Position numbers and translations under genes: made by a program. Below are positions 39,493 through 46,630 of a stretch of DNA of 46,717 bases, one piece after another; position 1 is the first letter of the stretch; each line of letters opens with the position of its first letter. The DNA is from Elusimicrobia bacterium CG_4_9_14_3_um_filter_62_55 (lineage in GTDB: Bacteria > Elusimicrobiota > Elusimicrobia > UBA1565): NCBI GenBank assembly GCA_002790095.1, contig PFUL01000175.1, positions 1 through 46,717 of the forward strand, read 5' to 3'. A model generated the notes under the pieces. That model saw only the letters and a program-made list of their open reading frames with translations. It was not told the origin of the DNA and ran no database searches.

Positions 39493-40551
39493 TTAGGCTT
39501 GGTCGGCGAGCAGTTCGGCGAGCACGGCTTCGACCTCGGCCTTCTGCGGTTGCGTGAAGTTCTCGAGGCTCGGCGAGAGCCCGACTCCGGGGGTCGCCTT
39601 GGCGGCCAAGAGCCGCGGACGGACATCGAGCTCGTCCCACATTTCATCGACGAGGCGGCGGATCAGGTGTTCGCCGAAATTCGTGATCTCGGTTTCCTCG
39701 TTGATGAAGACGACGCGGCCGGTTTTTTGGACCGAGGTCGTGATGGCGTCCCAATCGTAAGGGATCAAGGACCGAAGGTCGAGCACCTCGACCGACCCCT
39801 TGCCGCTCTCGGCGAATTCCTTCGCGACGCGCTCGCAAATGGGGGCCATGCGTCCGTGCGTGACGACCGTCGCGCCGGCGCCCTCGACGGCGACGCGCGC
39901 CTTGCCGATCTCGACGGTGTAGTCGGTCAGCGTCGGCCAGTCGGGCTTCCAGTCGGAACGGTCGCCGACGGGGGCGTCGATCCTTTTTGAGAGTTCTTTG
40001 GGGTCTTCCGGTTCGCCGGGAATCCGTTCCGCGCCGCGGGCGCGAAGCAGGACCTTGGGTTTCAGGTAGATCACCGGATCGTCGCTCTTGATCGCGGCGA
40101 TCATCAAGCCGTAGGCGTCCTTCGCGTTCGACGGGCAGACGACCTTGATCCCGTGCAGCTTCGTCGCGATCGAGTCGAACGAGTGCGAGTGGTACAGAGA
40201 ACCGTGAATCCCGGACCCGGTCGGGGACATGAGGACCATCGGGGCCTTCCACTGCCCTCCCGAGGCCCAGAGTCCGTTGCCGGCCAGCTTCAGCAAGTCG
40301 ATGGTGTTGAAGATGTAGTCGACGAACTGAATCTCGGCGACCGGACGGCTGCCCGCCCAAGCCAGTCCGAGCGCCGCCCCGACGATGCCGCGTTCGTCGA
40401 GCGGCGAGTTCCACGAGTTTTTCAGTCCCTGCGTCGCGGTGAACACCCCGCCAAGCGGGGGGCCGACGTCCTCTCCGAATATTTCTTTGACGCCGAGATG
40501 TTCCTCTCCGTAGTGCAGCGCCATTCGGATCGCCTGGGCGATATTGGCCAT
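39493..40551 (-). CDS. 2-oxoacid dehydrogenase E1 component, beta subunit
   Basis: A 352-residue transketolase-like beta chain of a pyruvate or branched-chain 2-oxoacid dehydrogenase. Motifs are IFGEDVGPPLGGVFTATQGL (TPP-activating Glu region), ERGIVGAALGLAWAGSRPVAEIQFVDYIFNTIDLL, GSGIHGSLYHSHSFDS, VVCPSNAKDAYGLM and EVLDLRSLIPYDWDAI. The order and partner gene are typical of bkdAB/pdhAB. The ATG overlaps the alpha stop by one base (TGATG), so the two are made together. E2 and E3 are not in the window, hence the exact 2-oxoacid cannot be named. Confidence 0.92.
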   Translation of the reverse strand: MANIAQAIRMALHYGEEHLGVKEIFGEDVGPPLGGVFTATQGLKNSWNSPLDERGIVGAALGLAWAGSRPVAEIQFVDYIFNTIDLLKLAGNGLWASGGQWKAPMVLMSPTGSGIHGSLYHSHSFDSIATKLHGIKVVCPSNAKDAYGLMIAAIKSDDPVIYLKPKVLLRARGAERIPGEPEDPKELSKRIDAPVGDRSDWKPDWPTLTDYTVEIGKARVAVEGAGATVVTHGRMAPICERVAKEFAESGKGSVEVLDLRSLIPYDWDAITTSVQKTGRVVFINEETEITNFGEHLIRRLVDEMWDELDVRPRLLAAKATPGVGLSPSLENFTQPQKAEVEAVLAELLADQA

Positions 40552-41579
40552 CAGGAGCGCCCCTTCGTCGGATAGGAGGACGGCATCCCATCGGCGAAAA
40601 CGTCATCCCAGATGCTTTCCGGTTTCGGGAAGGCCTCGGTTCGGACCGTTTTGCGGCCCTCGGTCAACGCGTCGCCCTCGTCGATCCGGACCTTCTGGAA
40701 GGCCTCGGCGTCCCCGAGGCCGCGCGCGATCAAATCCGACTCGAAGCGTTGGAGGCAGTCCGGTTCGTCGACCCGGTTGGCGCCCGAGGAGGACGAGTGC
40801 CCGTGCAGGCGGCTTGTCTTCGCGACGAGCAGATAGGGTTTTCGCTCCTTGCGCACGAAAGAGAACGCCTCTTCGAGCGCCGACCAGGAGGCGGCCGCGT
40901 CGTTGCCGTCGATCTCCTTGCCGGGCATCTCCGGGAAGACCTTGGCCCAATCGGCGATCGACTTCTCGCCGTGCTGAGTCTGCATCTCGGTCGAGATGCC
41001 GTAGCCGTTGTCCACGACGATCATCAGAATCGGCAGCGGCAGCGCCGGCCGGTTCGCCCAGACCAGGCAGGAGTGGAAATCGCCTTCCGCCGAGCCTGCA
41101 TCGCCGCCGTTGACGATCGTGATCGCGTCGGTTTTGAGGCGTGCCTGGGCGATCGCCGTTCCGATCGCCGTGGAGTACTGCGTCTCGATGGTCGAGGCCA
41201 CCGGAAGGATATTCCATTCCGGAATAGCGATATGGTTGATGAAATTGCGGCCCTTGGAAAAACGGTCTGTTTCGACGCTGCGCATCTGGCGCAGGAAGTC
41301 GACCGGGTCGGCGCCCATCGCCAACGCGATCGCCGCAGACCGGTAATGAAGATGAAGAAAATCGAACTCCGGTCCGCGGCCCTTCTTGACCTGCAGCCCG
41401 AGCGGGACGTTGAAGCCCTCCTCTCCCGGGCCCCCGATCCAAAAGTAGCCCTCGCCGCCCTTGCTCATCTTGATCAGGCGTTCCTCCAACAGCCGGGCGC
41501 GCACCATCAGGCGGTGCATCTCCAAAAGCGCCGGCTCCGGACGTGAAAAAAGGTCAGCCTCGACCGCGGCATTGGTCAT
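40551..41579 (-). CDS. 2-oxoacid dehydrogenase E1 component, alpha subunit
   Basis: A 342-residue TPP-binding alpha chain. LMVRARLLEERL is the usual N-terminal helix. HYRSAAIALAMGADP and KGRNFINHIAIPEWNILPVAS (phosphorylation-loop region) follow. The TPP motif GGDAGSAEGDFHSCLVWANRPALPLPILMIVVDNGYGIST is complete, and the C-terminal part holds TSRLHGHSSSSGANRVDE. The alpha subunit supplies the thiamine-diphosphate site with the beta subunit encoded next. TAGAAT lies 6 nt before the ATG at 41579. Confidence 0.92.
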   Translation of the reverse strand: MTNAAVEADLFSRPEPALLEMHRLMVRARLLEERLIKMSKGGEGYFWIGGPGEEGFNVPLGLQVKKGRGPEFDFLHLHYRSAAIALAMGADPVDFLRQMRSVETDRFSKGRNFINHIAIPEWNILPVASTIETQYSTAIGTAIAQARLKTDAITIVNGGDAGSAEGDFHSCLVWANRPALPLPILMIVVDNGYGISTEMQTQHGEKSIADWAKVFPEMPGKEIDGNDAAASWSALEEAFSFVRKERKPYLLVAKTSRLHGHSSSSGANRVDEPDCLQRFESDLIARGLGDAEAFQKVRIDEGDALTEGRKTVRTEAFPKPESIWDDVFADGMPSSYPTKGRS

Positions 41580-41585
41580 GCCCCC

Positions 41586-41591
41586 ATTCTA
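41586..41591 (-). promoter_or_regulatory. -10 box TAGAAT, leaderless start of the E1 operon
   Basis: Minus-strand TAGAAT ends 6 nt before the ATG at 41579 with GGGGGC between. Confidence 0.65.
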
Positions 41592-41671
41592 CGAAATTGA
41601 GCTCGGTGTCTGGAATCGGGGGACTTAGAGAACTAACTTCCCTCCGGCCGGTATTGGGGGGCTTGCGGGCA

Positions 41672-41680
41672 TGGTATAAT
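41672..41680 (+). promoter_or_regulatory. Extended -10 promoter TGGTATAAT with a normal leader
   Basis: TATAAT (41675-41680) with TGG upstream, followed by a leader of about 25 nt containing AGGAG (41699-41703), 8 nt before the ATG at 41712. Confidence 0.65.
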
Positions 41681-41711
41681 GCCCTCAAGACCTATAATAG
41701 GAGCTTCTCCC

Positions 41712-42359
41712 ATGACGCGATCCCTTTTACTTGTTGCCGCTTTCGTCTCCCTCGCCGCGCCCGCACGCGCCGCAGGGCTCGAGTCTCTCTCGCTGACTTC
41801 CGCGGGCGCGTTTGAAGCCGCCGCGGGTGTGCAGGGAGTCCGTACCACTTTGGCCGCCTCCGCGCTGCGCGTGTCCGGGCGGCCGTATTTCGGCTCGCTG
41901 ACCGGCTCCCAAGGCGGTGCCGCGCTGGACCTCCGCTTCGACCGCAGGGCTTGGTCGGTCGTGGGAATCGCGAAGAGCGGTTCGGTCGACCTTCGCGTCG
42001 ATCACGCGGCTACCAGGATCACCGGTTTCGCGGGAACTGCGCCGGTTCAGATCGCCTTTCAGTGGCATCCCCAGCGGATGGCGATGCGCGGCACGGCGAT
42101 GGGATCCCCGCTGGAACTGATCGTCGATTTCGACTCCGCCGCCCTCCGCGGCCACGCGGCCGGAGCGCCGGTGCAGGTCGCCTACGATAAAGCGACCGGT
42201 TCGATCTCGGGAAGCGCGAAGCATCTCCCGGTGCGCCTGTCCTACGACAGGATTTCGGGACGGCTTCACGGGACGATCGGCGGCGACCGGGTCGAGGCGA
42301 CTCTGATGAACCTCGAGATCGGCGACTTCCTGCAGTACTTTTTCCTCTTTTTATCCTAG
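41712..42359 (+). CDS. Exported beta-repeat protein of unknown function
   Basis: A 215-residue protein. The ATG at 41712 is supported by AGGAG and gives a signal peptide MTRSLLLVAAFVSLAAPARA. An in-frame upstream start overlaps the promoter and is rejected. The mature chain consists of short strand-turn units of about 20-25 residues with recurrent G-x-A/S-x-G-x-P-V/L (GFAGTAPVQIAF, GTAMGSPLELIV, GHAAGAPVQVAY, GSAKHLPVRLSY, GTIGGDRVEATL). These look like five or more internal repeats making a beta-solenoid or sheet. No catalytic motif is visible. The hydrophobic end FLQYFFLFLS might be a membrane-insertion or sorting tail. Confidence 0.68.
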   Translation: MTRSLLLVAAFVSLAAPARAAGLESLSLTSAGAFEAAAGVQGVRTTLAASALRVSGRPYFGSLTGSQGGAALDLRFDRRAWSVVGIAKSGSVDLRVDHAATRITGFAGTAPVQIAFQWHPQRMAMRGTAMGSPLELIVDFDSAALRGHAAGAPVQVAYDKATGSISGSAKHLPVRLSYDRISGRLHGTIGGDRVEATLMNLEIGDFLQYFFLFLS

Positions 42360-42416
42360 CGCGTTAAAAATTCTTGCTCCGCGCATGTGAGCGGATCGCC
42401 GGTCGCACTGATTCGG

Positions 42417-43085
42417 CTAGAAAGAATTCCATGGCATTGCGCTTTTAGGATTGGGCCCGGAACAGCAGATGGAAACGCGGCCGGAATCCGGGTTATAGCA
42501 CCAGCTTCCCAGATCCGGGAGTTCCTCGCCGTGGACGACGACGATTTCGCGGGATTGATGACGGTGATCCCCATAGGCGTTCGTATAAATCCTAAGTCGG
42601 GGAACAGATTCCAAAAAGGCGAGGTCCTCCGGAAGGGCTCCGTGGAGATCCTTGTAGGTTTCTACCGCGTCACGCAGAGTCTGGAGTTTATGGAAGTTCC
42701 TCATTTGCCGGTCAAAATGAGCGAAATCCATCGTTTTCGGAACGAGGATGAAATAGAACAATACGGCCGGTACATGCCACATGAGCGCGTTGAGCGTTTC
42801 GGAGAGTGCGGCGAGTCCTTTTTCGTCCGGGCGCATACGCTTCCCAAGGTAAAGCGAGGCCGGGAGCAAAACGGAAAGGAGGGGAAACGCGATTAATGCG
42901 GTCTTGGGCCTTTCGTCCGGCAACAGCGCCAGCAACAGCCACGGTCCCCATACCACGCAGGCATAAAGCCCCGCCGCCGTCGCCAGGCCCGCCGCATTAA
43001 GTCGATGGCGTTTCGCGGCGATCTCCCGGCCCGTGACGGCGAGCAGGCCGAGGAAAATCAAACATAGGAAAATTTCCGCGATCAT
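42417..43085 (-). CDS. Membrane protein with a pseudopilin-like soluble domain
   Basis: A 222-residue protein. The first 115 residues hold four hydrophobic segments (IAEIFLCLIFLGLLAVTG, AAGLYACVVWGPWLLLALL, TALIAFPLLSVLLPASLYL, MWHVPAVLFYFILV). The C-terminal 100 residues read like the globular part of a GspG/type IV pilin: FHKLQTLRDAVETYKDLHGALPEDLAFL, then LRIYTNAYGDH and DLGSWCYNPDSGRVSICCSG. The match is in the alpha-helix, the LP-x-DL turn and the G-x-W-x-Y(N/D)P-x-x-G strand. The pilin N-terminal processing motif is absent; membrane helices stand in its place. It might be a recruited pilin domain, and function is unknown. The start region lacks a good Shine-Dalgarno. Confidence 0.6.
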   Translation of the reverse strand: MIAEIFLCLIFLGLLAVTGREIAAKRHRLNAAGLATAAGLYACVVWGPWLLLALLPDERPKTALIAFPLLSVLLPASLYLGKRMRPDEKGLAALSETLNALMWHVPAVLFYFILVPKTMDFAHFDRQMRNFHKLQTLRDAVETYKDLHGALPEDLAFLESVPRLRIYTNAYGDHRHQSREIVVVHGEELPDLGSWCYNPDSGRVSICCSGPNPKSAMPWNSF

Positions 43086-43286
43086 CGCCGGAAGTAGAGC
43101 AATTTGAATGCCGCGAAGCCAGGCGTCGGACCTCTATGTTCCCGTCCTTTCAACAACTGAAGGGACGGAATTTCTTCGGCCTGCGGGGCCGATGCTGCGG
43201 GTTTTGAACGGCCAAAACCCGAAGCCTCAACGGCAGCAATATTTCGTTGAAACGAGTTTTCGAGAAAGAGCTGAAAAAATAAATAG

Positions 43287-43314
43287 TTTTTACATATCGC
43301 GCGATATGTAAAAA
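43287..43314. repeat. Perfect 28-bp palindrome in an AT-rich patch
   Basis: TTTTTACATATCGC (43287-43300) is exactly complementary in reverse to GCGATATGTAAAAA (43301-43314). T-run and A-run are on the wrong sides for a terminator on either strand, so an operator or cruciform site is more likely. Confidence 0.8.
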
Positions 43315-43622
43315 ACGGTTATTTTTAAAACGCTTCTTTGAAAATTCGATTTGCCGCCCATCCAAACGTCCCTAGCATCGTTGAACGGCCGCCTCCGCGC
43401 AAACGCGCCTGCATAAAGCGGAATTCAAGACAGTCGAAGCGACGACTTGCGCTGGAACAGCGTAAAGCGCGGGAGCGGCGAAACCCAGGCCGCGCCGTCC
43501 CGGCTTTTCGAATCCAAGAAACGGCTGTTCGGGCTCGGAGTTTTGGATAGAAAACATTTCGAAAAGCGCAAAACTTCGAGCATCGCCGACAAAGGGCGAA
43601 AATGATCGCCGTTACCGCGTCA

Positions 43623-43642
43623 AAACTACGGGAGCTTGGAGG
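43623..43642 (+). repeat. Third, diverged copy of the dispersed repeat
   Basis: AAACTACGGGAGCTTGGAGG resembles the core of 26684-26703 (17 of 20 positions). Confidence 0.45.
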
Positions 43643-43654
43643 TCGGACGGGAGC

Positions 43655-45112
43655 TCAGCGCTCAAAGAGCAAGGTCATCGAGCCGTTGAGCGCGGAGGCG
43701 TAGCTCTGTTTCTCGGTGTCGACGCAGATGTCGACGCGTCCATAGCCCTTGCCGGTGAAGGCGCCGCCGGTGTCCACGACGCGGAACTCGATCTTGCGGC
43801 CGTATTTCTTTTCGAGTTCCGGAATCCGGAGCTTGGTGCTGGACGGCAGCTTCAAGCGCTTGTCCATCGCGACCGACACGTACGCGCACTCTCCCCGTAG
43901 GTAGCACTGCAGCGTTTGCAGCGGACGGCCGAAGCGGTCCTTTTGGCCGCCTTCCATCCGGCGCTTCGCCGCCGTGTTTTGGCCGTACTTGAAATAGGCG
44001 GATCCTTTCGCGCGGTGGGCTTTGTATTTCGCCGTTTCGCCGCTCGTGATCGGGGGCTGGGGCGGCGCCGTGGGCGGACGCGTGAGCCGCGCCGGAGGCC
44101 TCGCTGCGGGAAGCGGAACCGTTCGCGCGTCGCCGTCTCGCGGTCTCGGCTTCGGCAGCGGGGGGAGTTCCGCGGCTTGGTCCGCCGATGGAGGACGCGC
44201 GTCGATGCCTCGGGTCAAAGCGCGTTCCCCGAAGAGTTTGGCGACGGTCTCTGCGTCGAGCTCTCCCGTGGGTTCTATACCGTGATCGCGCTGGAAGGCG
44301 GTGATCGCCGAGCGAGTTTTGCCGCCGGGCACCCCGTCCTCCTCGATGCGGGAGCGTTTGCGCGCGACGCGATCTTTGTTCAGCCGCGCCTGGATGCCGA
44401 TCATATCCGGCTCCAGCAGGCGATTCCAGGACGCTTCGCCCTGAGCGCGGGACTCGGAATAGGTCATGCCGCGGAACCAGGAGCGCGTCTTCGTTCCGTT
44501 GCCGCGCGCGATCAGGTGGGCGCGCAGATTGGGATGCGCCTTCGTGAGCCGTTCGAGTTCGCGGTATTCGGCGGTCGTCAACTGCCGGTCGAGAGACACC
44601 GCGATCCGGGAGAGGGCCTCCGCGGATTTTGAATCCTTTCGCAGCGCCCGGACCAGGCGCATCAGCTCCCCGGTGCTTTCAAGGCGCATCATCACCGGTT
44701 TACCCGGGTGTTTCTCCGCCGCGCGCTTGAGCCATCCCACCGAATCGGGGGACTCTCCTTTCTCTTCGCAGGGAGAGTAGACCGCCATCGCGTTGTTTTT
44801 GCCCAAGCGGCCCGCGGTCTGATCGGCGACCGCACCCGGGGCGGAGCTTTCACAATCGCCGGTGCCTCCGCTGAGGTTTAGAGTCACGGCCTTTATCTCC
44901 GCGGAGCCGCTGTCGCCCGGACCGGAGAAAACCTCGAGGCGGACCGGGTCCGCGGAAAGGGTTCCGTCCGAGGCGCTCCAGGTGATGACCGCGCCGGACC
45001 GTTTGACCTTGGCCGGATCGGGGCGGGCGAAAACGGGAGCGGACAGTCCTAAAACGAGGATCGCCCCCAGGACGGTTCGTGACCCAATGAAATTGCGCCC
45101 TTCGCGTCTCAT
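43655..45112 (-). CDS. Exported cell-wall protein with peptidoglycan-binding and 3D domains
   Basis: A 485-residue protein with a signal peptide (VLGAILVLGLSAPVFA). The first 200 residues of the mature chain are unassigned. A peptidoglycan-binding domain 1 lies around residues 265-295: DGVPGGKTRSAITAFQRDHGIEPTGELDAETVAKLFG. A Pro/Arg-rich linker (PPLPKPRPRDGDART, PPARLTRPPTAPPQPP) follows. The C-terminal 110 residues form a double-psi-barrel 3D domain (AYFKYGQNT, IPELEKKYGRKIEFRVVDTGGAFTGKGYGRVDICVDT) in which the DTGG..xG.GR.D pattern carries the catalytic Asp residues. Such domains in MltA and YabE-type proteins cut glycan strands lytically. Cys occur in pairs (QCYLRGEC). GGAGG lies 5-9 nt before the ATG at 45112. 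Confidence 0.85.
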   Translation of the reverse strand: MRREGRNFIGSRTVLGAILVLGLSAPVFARPDPAKVKRSGAVITWSASDGTLSADPVRLEVFSGPGDSGSAEIKAVTLNLSGGTGDCESSAPGAVADQTAGRLGKNNAMAVYSPCEEKGESPDSVGWLKRAAEKHPGKPVMMRLESTGELMRLVRALRKDSKSAEALSRIAVSLDRQLTTAEYRELERLTKAHPNLRAHLIARGNGTKTRSWFRGMTYSESRAQGEASWNRLLEPDMIGIQARLNKDRVARKRSRIEEDGVPGGKTRSAITAFQRDHGIEPTGELDAETVAKLFGERALTRGIDARPPSADQAAELPPLPKPRPRDGDARTVPLPAARPPARLTRPPTAPPQPPITSGETAKYKAHRAKGSAYFKYGQNTAAKRRMEGGQKDRFGRPLQTLQCYLRGECAYVSVAMDKRLKLPSSTKLRIPELEKKYGRKIEFRVVDTGGAFTGKGYGRVDICVDTEKQSYASALNGSMTLLFER

Positions 45113-45169
45113 ACCGCCTCCGCCATTTAGGATGGACGGGGTGGAAGCGGTTGGAAACCGCGCAAAGGC

Positions 45170-45200
45170 CCAGGGCGAACTAGGTCTAAAGTCCCAAAGG
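45170..45200 (-). repeat. GGCC/TAGG-type tract upstream of the 3D-domain gene
   Basis: In the direction of the gene this reads TTTGGGACTTTAGACCTAG, then GCCCTGGGCC at its far end. The words resemble those at 28118-28200. It stands about 55 bp ahead of the start at 45112. Confidence 0.35.
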
Positions 45201-45213
45201 TTGAAAGGTGAGA

Positions 45214-45411
45214 TTACCCGAGTTTTTCGCGGGCCGCGTCTACCACGAAGGCGTGTACCCCGAACGTGAAGGCGACCGAATCGGGGGAGCCGTCTTTGAG
45301 GTATCCCAGTCCCAGCGGATGACGCTTCGCGGACTCGATCAAGGCGTCGACTTCCGTTGCGCTGGGCGTGTAAGCGATTTTACCGGCTCGTTTCAGGAGG
45401 GTCGTTGCCAT
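45214..45411 (-). CDS. Small protein of unknown function
   Basis: A 65-residue protein from the ATG at 45411, which stands 6 nt after a consensus TATAAT. A longer frame begins upstream of that box and is rejected. The chain begins MATTLLKRAGKIAYTPS, continues with an amphipathic helix (TEVDALIESAKRHPLGLGYL) and ends VAFTFGVHAFVVDAAREKLG. It has no signal peptide or Cys. Composition and codon use are like the neighbours. No family is recognised; its size suits a small regulator or antitoxin, but nothing shows that. Confidence 0.6.
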   Translation of the reverse strand: MATTLLKRAGKIAYTPSATEVDALIESAKRHPLGLGYLKDGSPDSVAFTFGVHAFVVDAAREKLG

Positions 45412-45417
45412 GGGGGG

Positions 45418-45423
45418 ATTATA
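45418..45423 (-). promoter_or_regulatory. -10 box TATAAT, leaderless start
   Basis: Consensus TATAAT followed by CCCCCC and then the ATG at 45411. The six Cs exclude a Shine-Dalgarno. Confidence 0.75.
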
Positions 45424-45536
45424 ACCGTCGGCCGGGGAAAAAAACAAGGGCCCCGTTTCGGCCCGGAAAAAAGAAAGAGACGGGTTCGGGGCGGGATGTC
45501 GTAAAATATCCCACGACGCAGCACTGGAGGCAGACC

Positions 45537-46499
45537 ATGGCTCTTCCCAAAACAGTAACCCTTTGCGAATGCTGGGCCCGCGACGGCCTGCAGTCCATCC
45601 CCAAGGTGATTCCCACCGCCGAGAAAGTCGAGATGCTCAACCGCTTCATCGACGCCGGCGTGAAAAAGATGGAGGTCACCTCCTTCTCGCATCCCAAGCT
45701 TTTGCCCCAGTTCGCCGACTGCGTCGAGGTGCTGCGCCGGGTCGAGCGACGCGACGACGTGACCTACGTGGTGTTGATGCCCAACGAAAAGGGCTTCGAA
45801 CGTTTTGAGGTCTGCCAGAAAGAAGGCTACGGCGCCGACGAGATCATCCTCATGATCTCGGCGAGTGAGGCGCACAATAAAGCGAACTTCCGCATGGAGC
45901 ATGCCGAGGCGAAGCGTTCACACGCGGCGATCATGAAGCGCGCCCATGCGCTCGGCGTGCGCGTGATCGGCTGCACCGGAACCGTCTACGGCTGCCCGAT
46001 CGACGGGGACGTGCCGATGGATAAGATCATCGACATCACGCGCTTCTACATAGAGGAAGGGGCGCACACCTTGATGCTGGGAGACACGACCGGCGCGGCG
46101 AACCCGCTGATCGTGCGCGAGCGAATCGGCGAACTGTTGTCTTTGTTTCCGAAGACGAAGTTCATCGCCCATTTCCACGACACCCGCGGAAACGGCGTGC
46201 TCAACACCTACACGGCGCTCGAACTCGGTCTCGAGTTCGTCGACACCTCGCTCGGCGCCATCGGCGGTCAGCCGCAGCCTTCGACTTCGTCGAAGAAATA
46301 CCAGGACGGCTTCACCGGAAACACCTGCAGCGAGGATCTGATCGCGCTGCTCGCGGAGACCGGCGTCGAGACGGGTATCGACCTGGAGAAGACGATCTCC
46401 AGCGGACGGCGCGCCGAAGACATCCTCGGCCGGCCCTTGCGCGCGAACGTGATCCACAGCGGACCCGTTTCGCACCGGCCGAAGATCTTCAGCGTCTAA
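45537..46499 (+). CDS. mvaB: Hydroxymethylglutaryl-CoA lyase family protein
   Basis: A 320-residue HMGL-like TIM-barrel lyase. Motifs are CECWARDGLQSIPK (substrate and metal Asp in RDGLQ), KKMEVTSFSHPKLLPQFADCVEVL, LMLGDTTGAANP, FIAHFHDTRGNGVLN (metal-binding HxH) and GNTCSEDLIALL (the catalytic-Cys loop of HMG-CoA lyase). The reaction is HMG-CoA to acetoacetate and acetyl-CoA, the last step of leucine breakdown. The nearby 2-oxoacid dehydrogenase could feed the same pathway if it is branched-chain specific; that link is inferred. The ATG at 45537 has GGAGG 6 nt upstream and TAAAAT at 45502-45507, so it is a leadered gene. Confidence 0.9.
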   Translation: MALPKTVTLCECWARDGLQSIPKVIPTAEKVEMLNRFIDAGVKKMEVTSFSHPKLLPQFADCVEVLRRVERRDDVTYVVLMPNEKGFERFEVCQKEGYGADEIILMISASEAHNKANFRMEHAEAKRSHAAIMKRAHALGVRVIGCTGTVYGCPIDGDVPMDKIIDITRFYIEEGAHTLMLGDTTGAANPLIVRERIGELLSLFPKTKFIAHFHDTRGNGVLNTYTALELGLEFVDTSLGAIGGQPQPSTSSKKYQDGFTGNTCSEDLIALLAETGVETGIDLEKTISSGRRAEDILGRPLRANVIHSGPVSHRPKIFSV

Positions 46500-46510
46500 A
46501 GGGCTTCCGT

Positions 46511-46590
46511 TCAACGCGTTTCGACCACTTCCCCGAGCGGGAAGCGCACCTTGCCGCGCCCCGCGTAGGCGTTGAGCAGGTTGCCCAAGC
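46511..46590 (-). pseudogene. C-terminal remnant of an unidentified gene
   Basis: On the minus strand LGNLLNAYAGRGKVRFPLGE is followed by a few residues and a TGA at 46511-46513. The protein-like run is lost upstream of about 46590. Too short to identify. It converges on the HMG-CoA lyase gene. Confidence 0.3.
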
Positions 46591-46610
46591 CCTTTCTCCG
46601 AAGCCTCGCT

Positions 46611-46619
46611 TGGTATACT
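46611..46619 (+). promoter_or_regulatory. Extended -10 promoter TGGTATACT ahead of the intron
   Basis: TATACT (46614-46619) ends 6 nt before an ATG at 46626, the same spacing as at other genes here. The downstream sequence becomes intron-like within two or three bases of this ATG. Confidence 0.5.
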
Positions 46620-46630
46620 TTGGGCATGTC

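Larger units (their letters stand above)
43086..43654. other. Intergenic region with palindrome, hairpin and repeat copy
   Basis: About 570 bp with no convincing gene. It contains a perfect hairpin CGGGTTTT (43198-43205)/AAAACCCG (43214-43221), an AT-rich patch with a 28-bp palindrome, and a third copy of the AAACTACGGGA repeat at 43623-43642. Short open frames are Arg-rich and lack protein-like composition. Confidence 0.6.

Noticed and set aside
43287-43314. Rho-independent terminator
   Set aside because: The T-run precedes and the A-run follows the stem on either strand.
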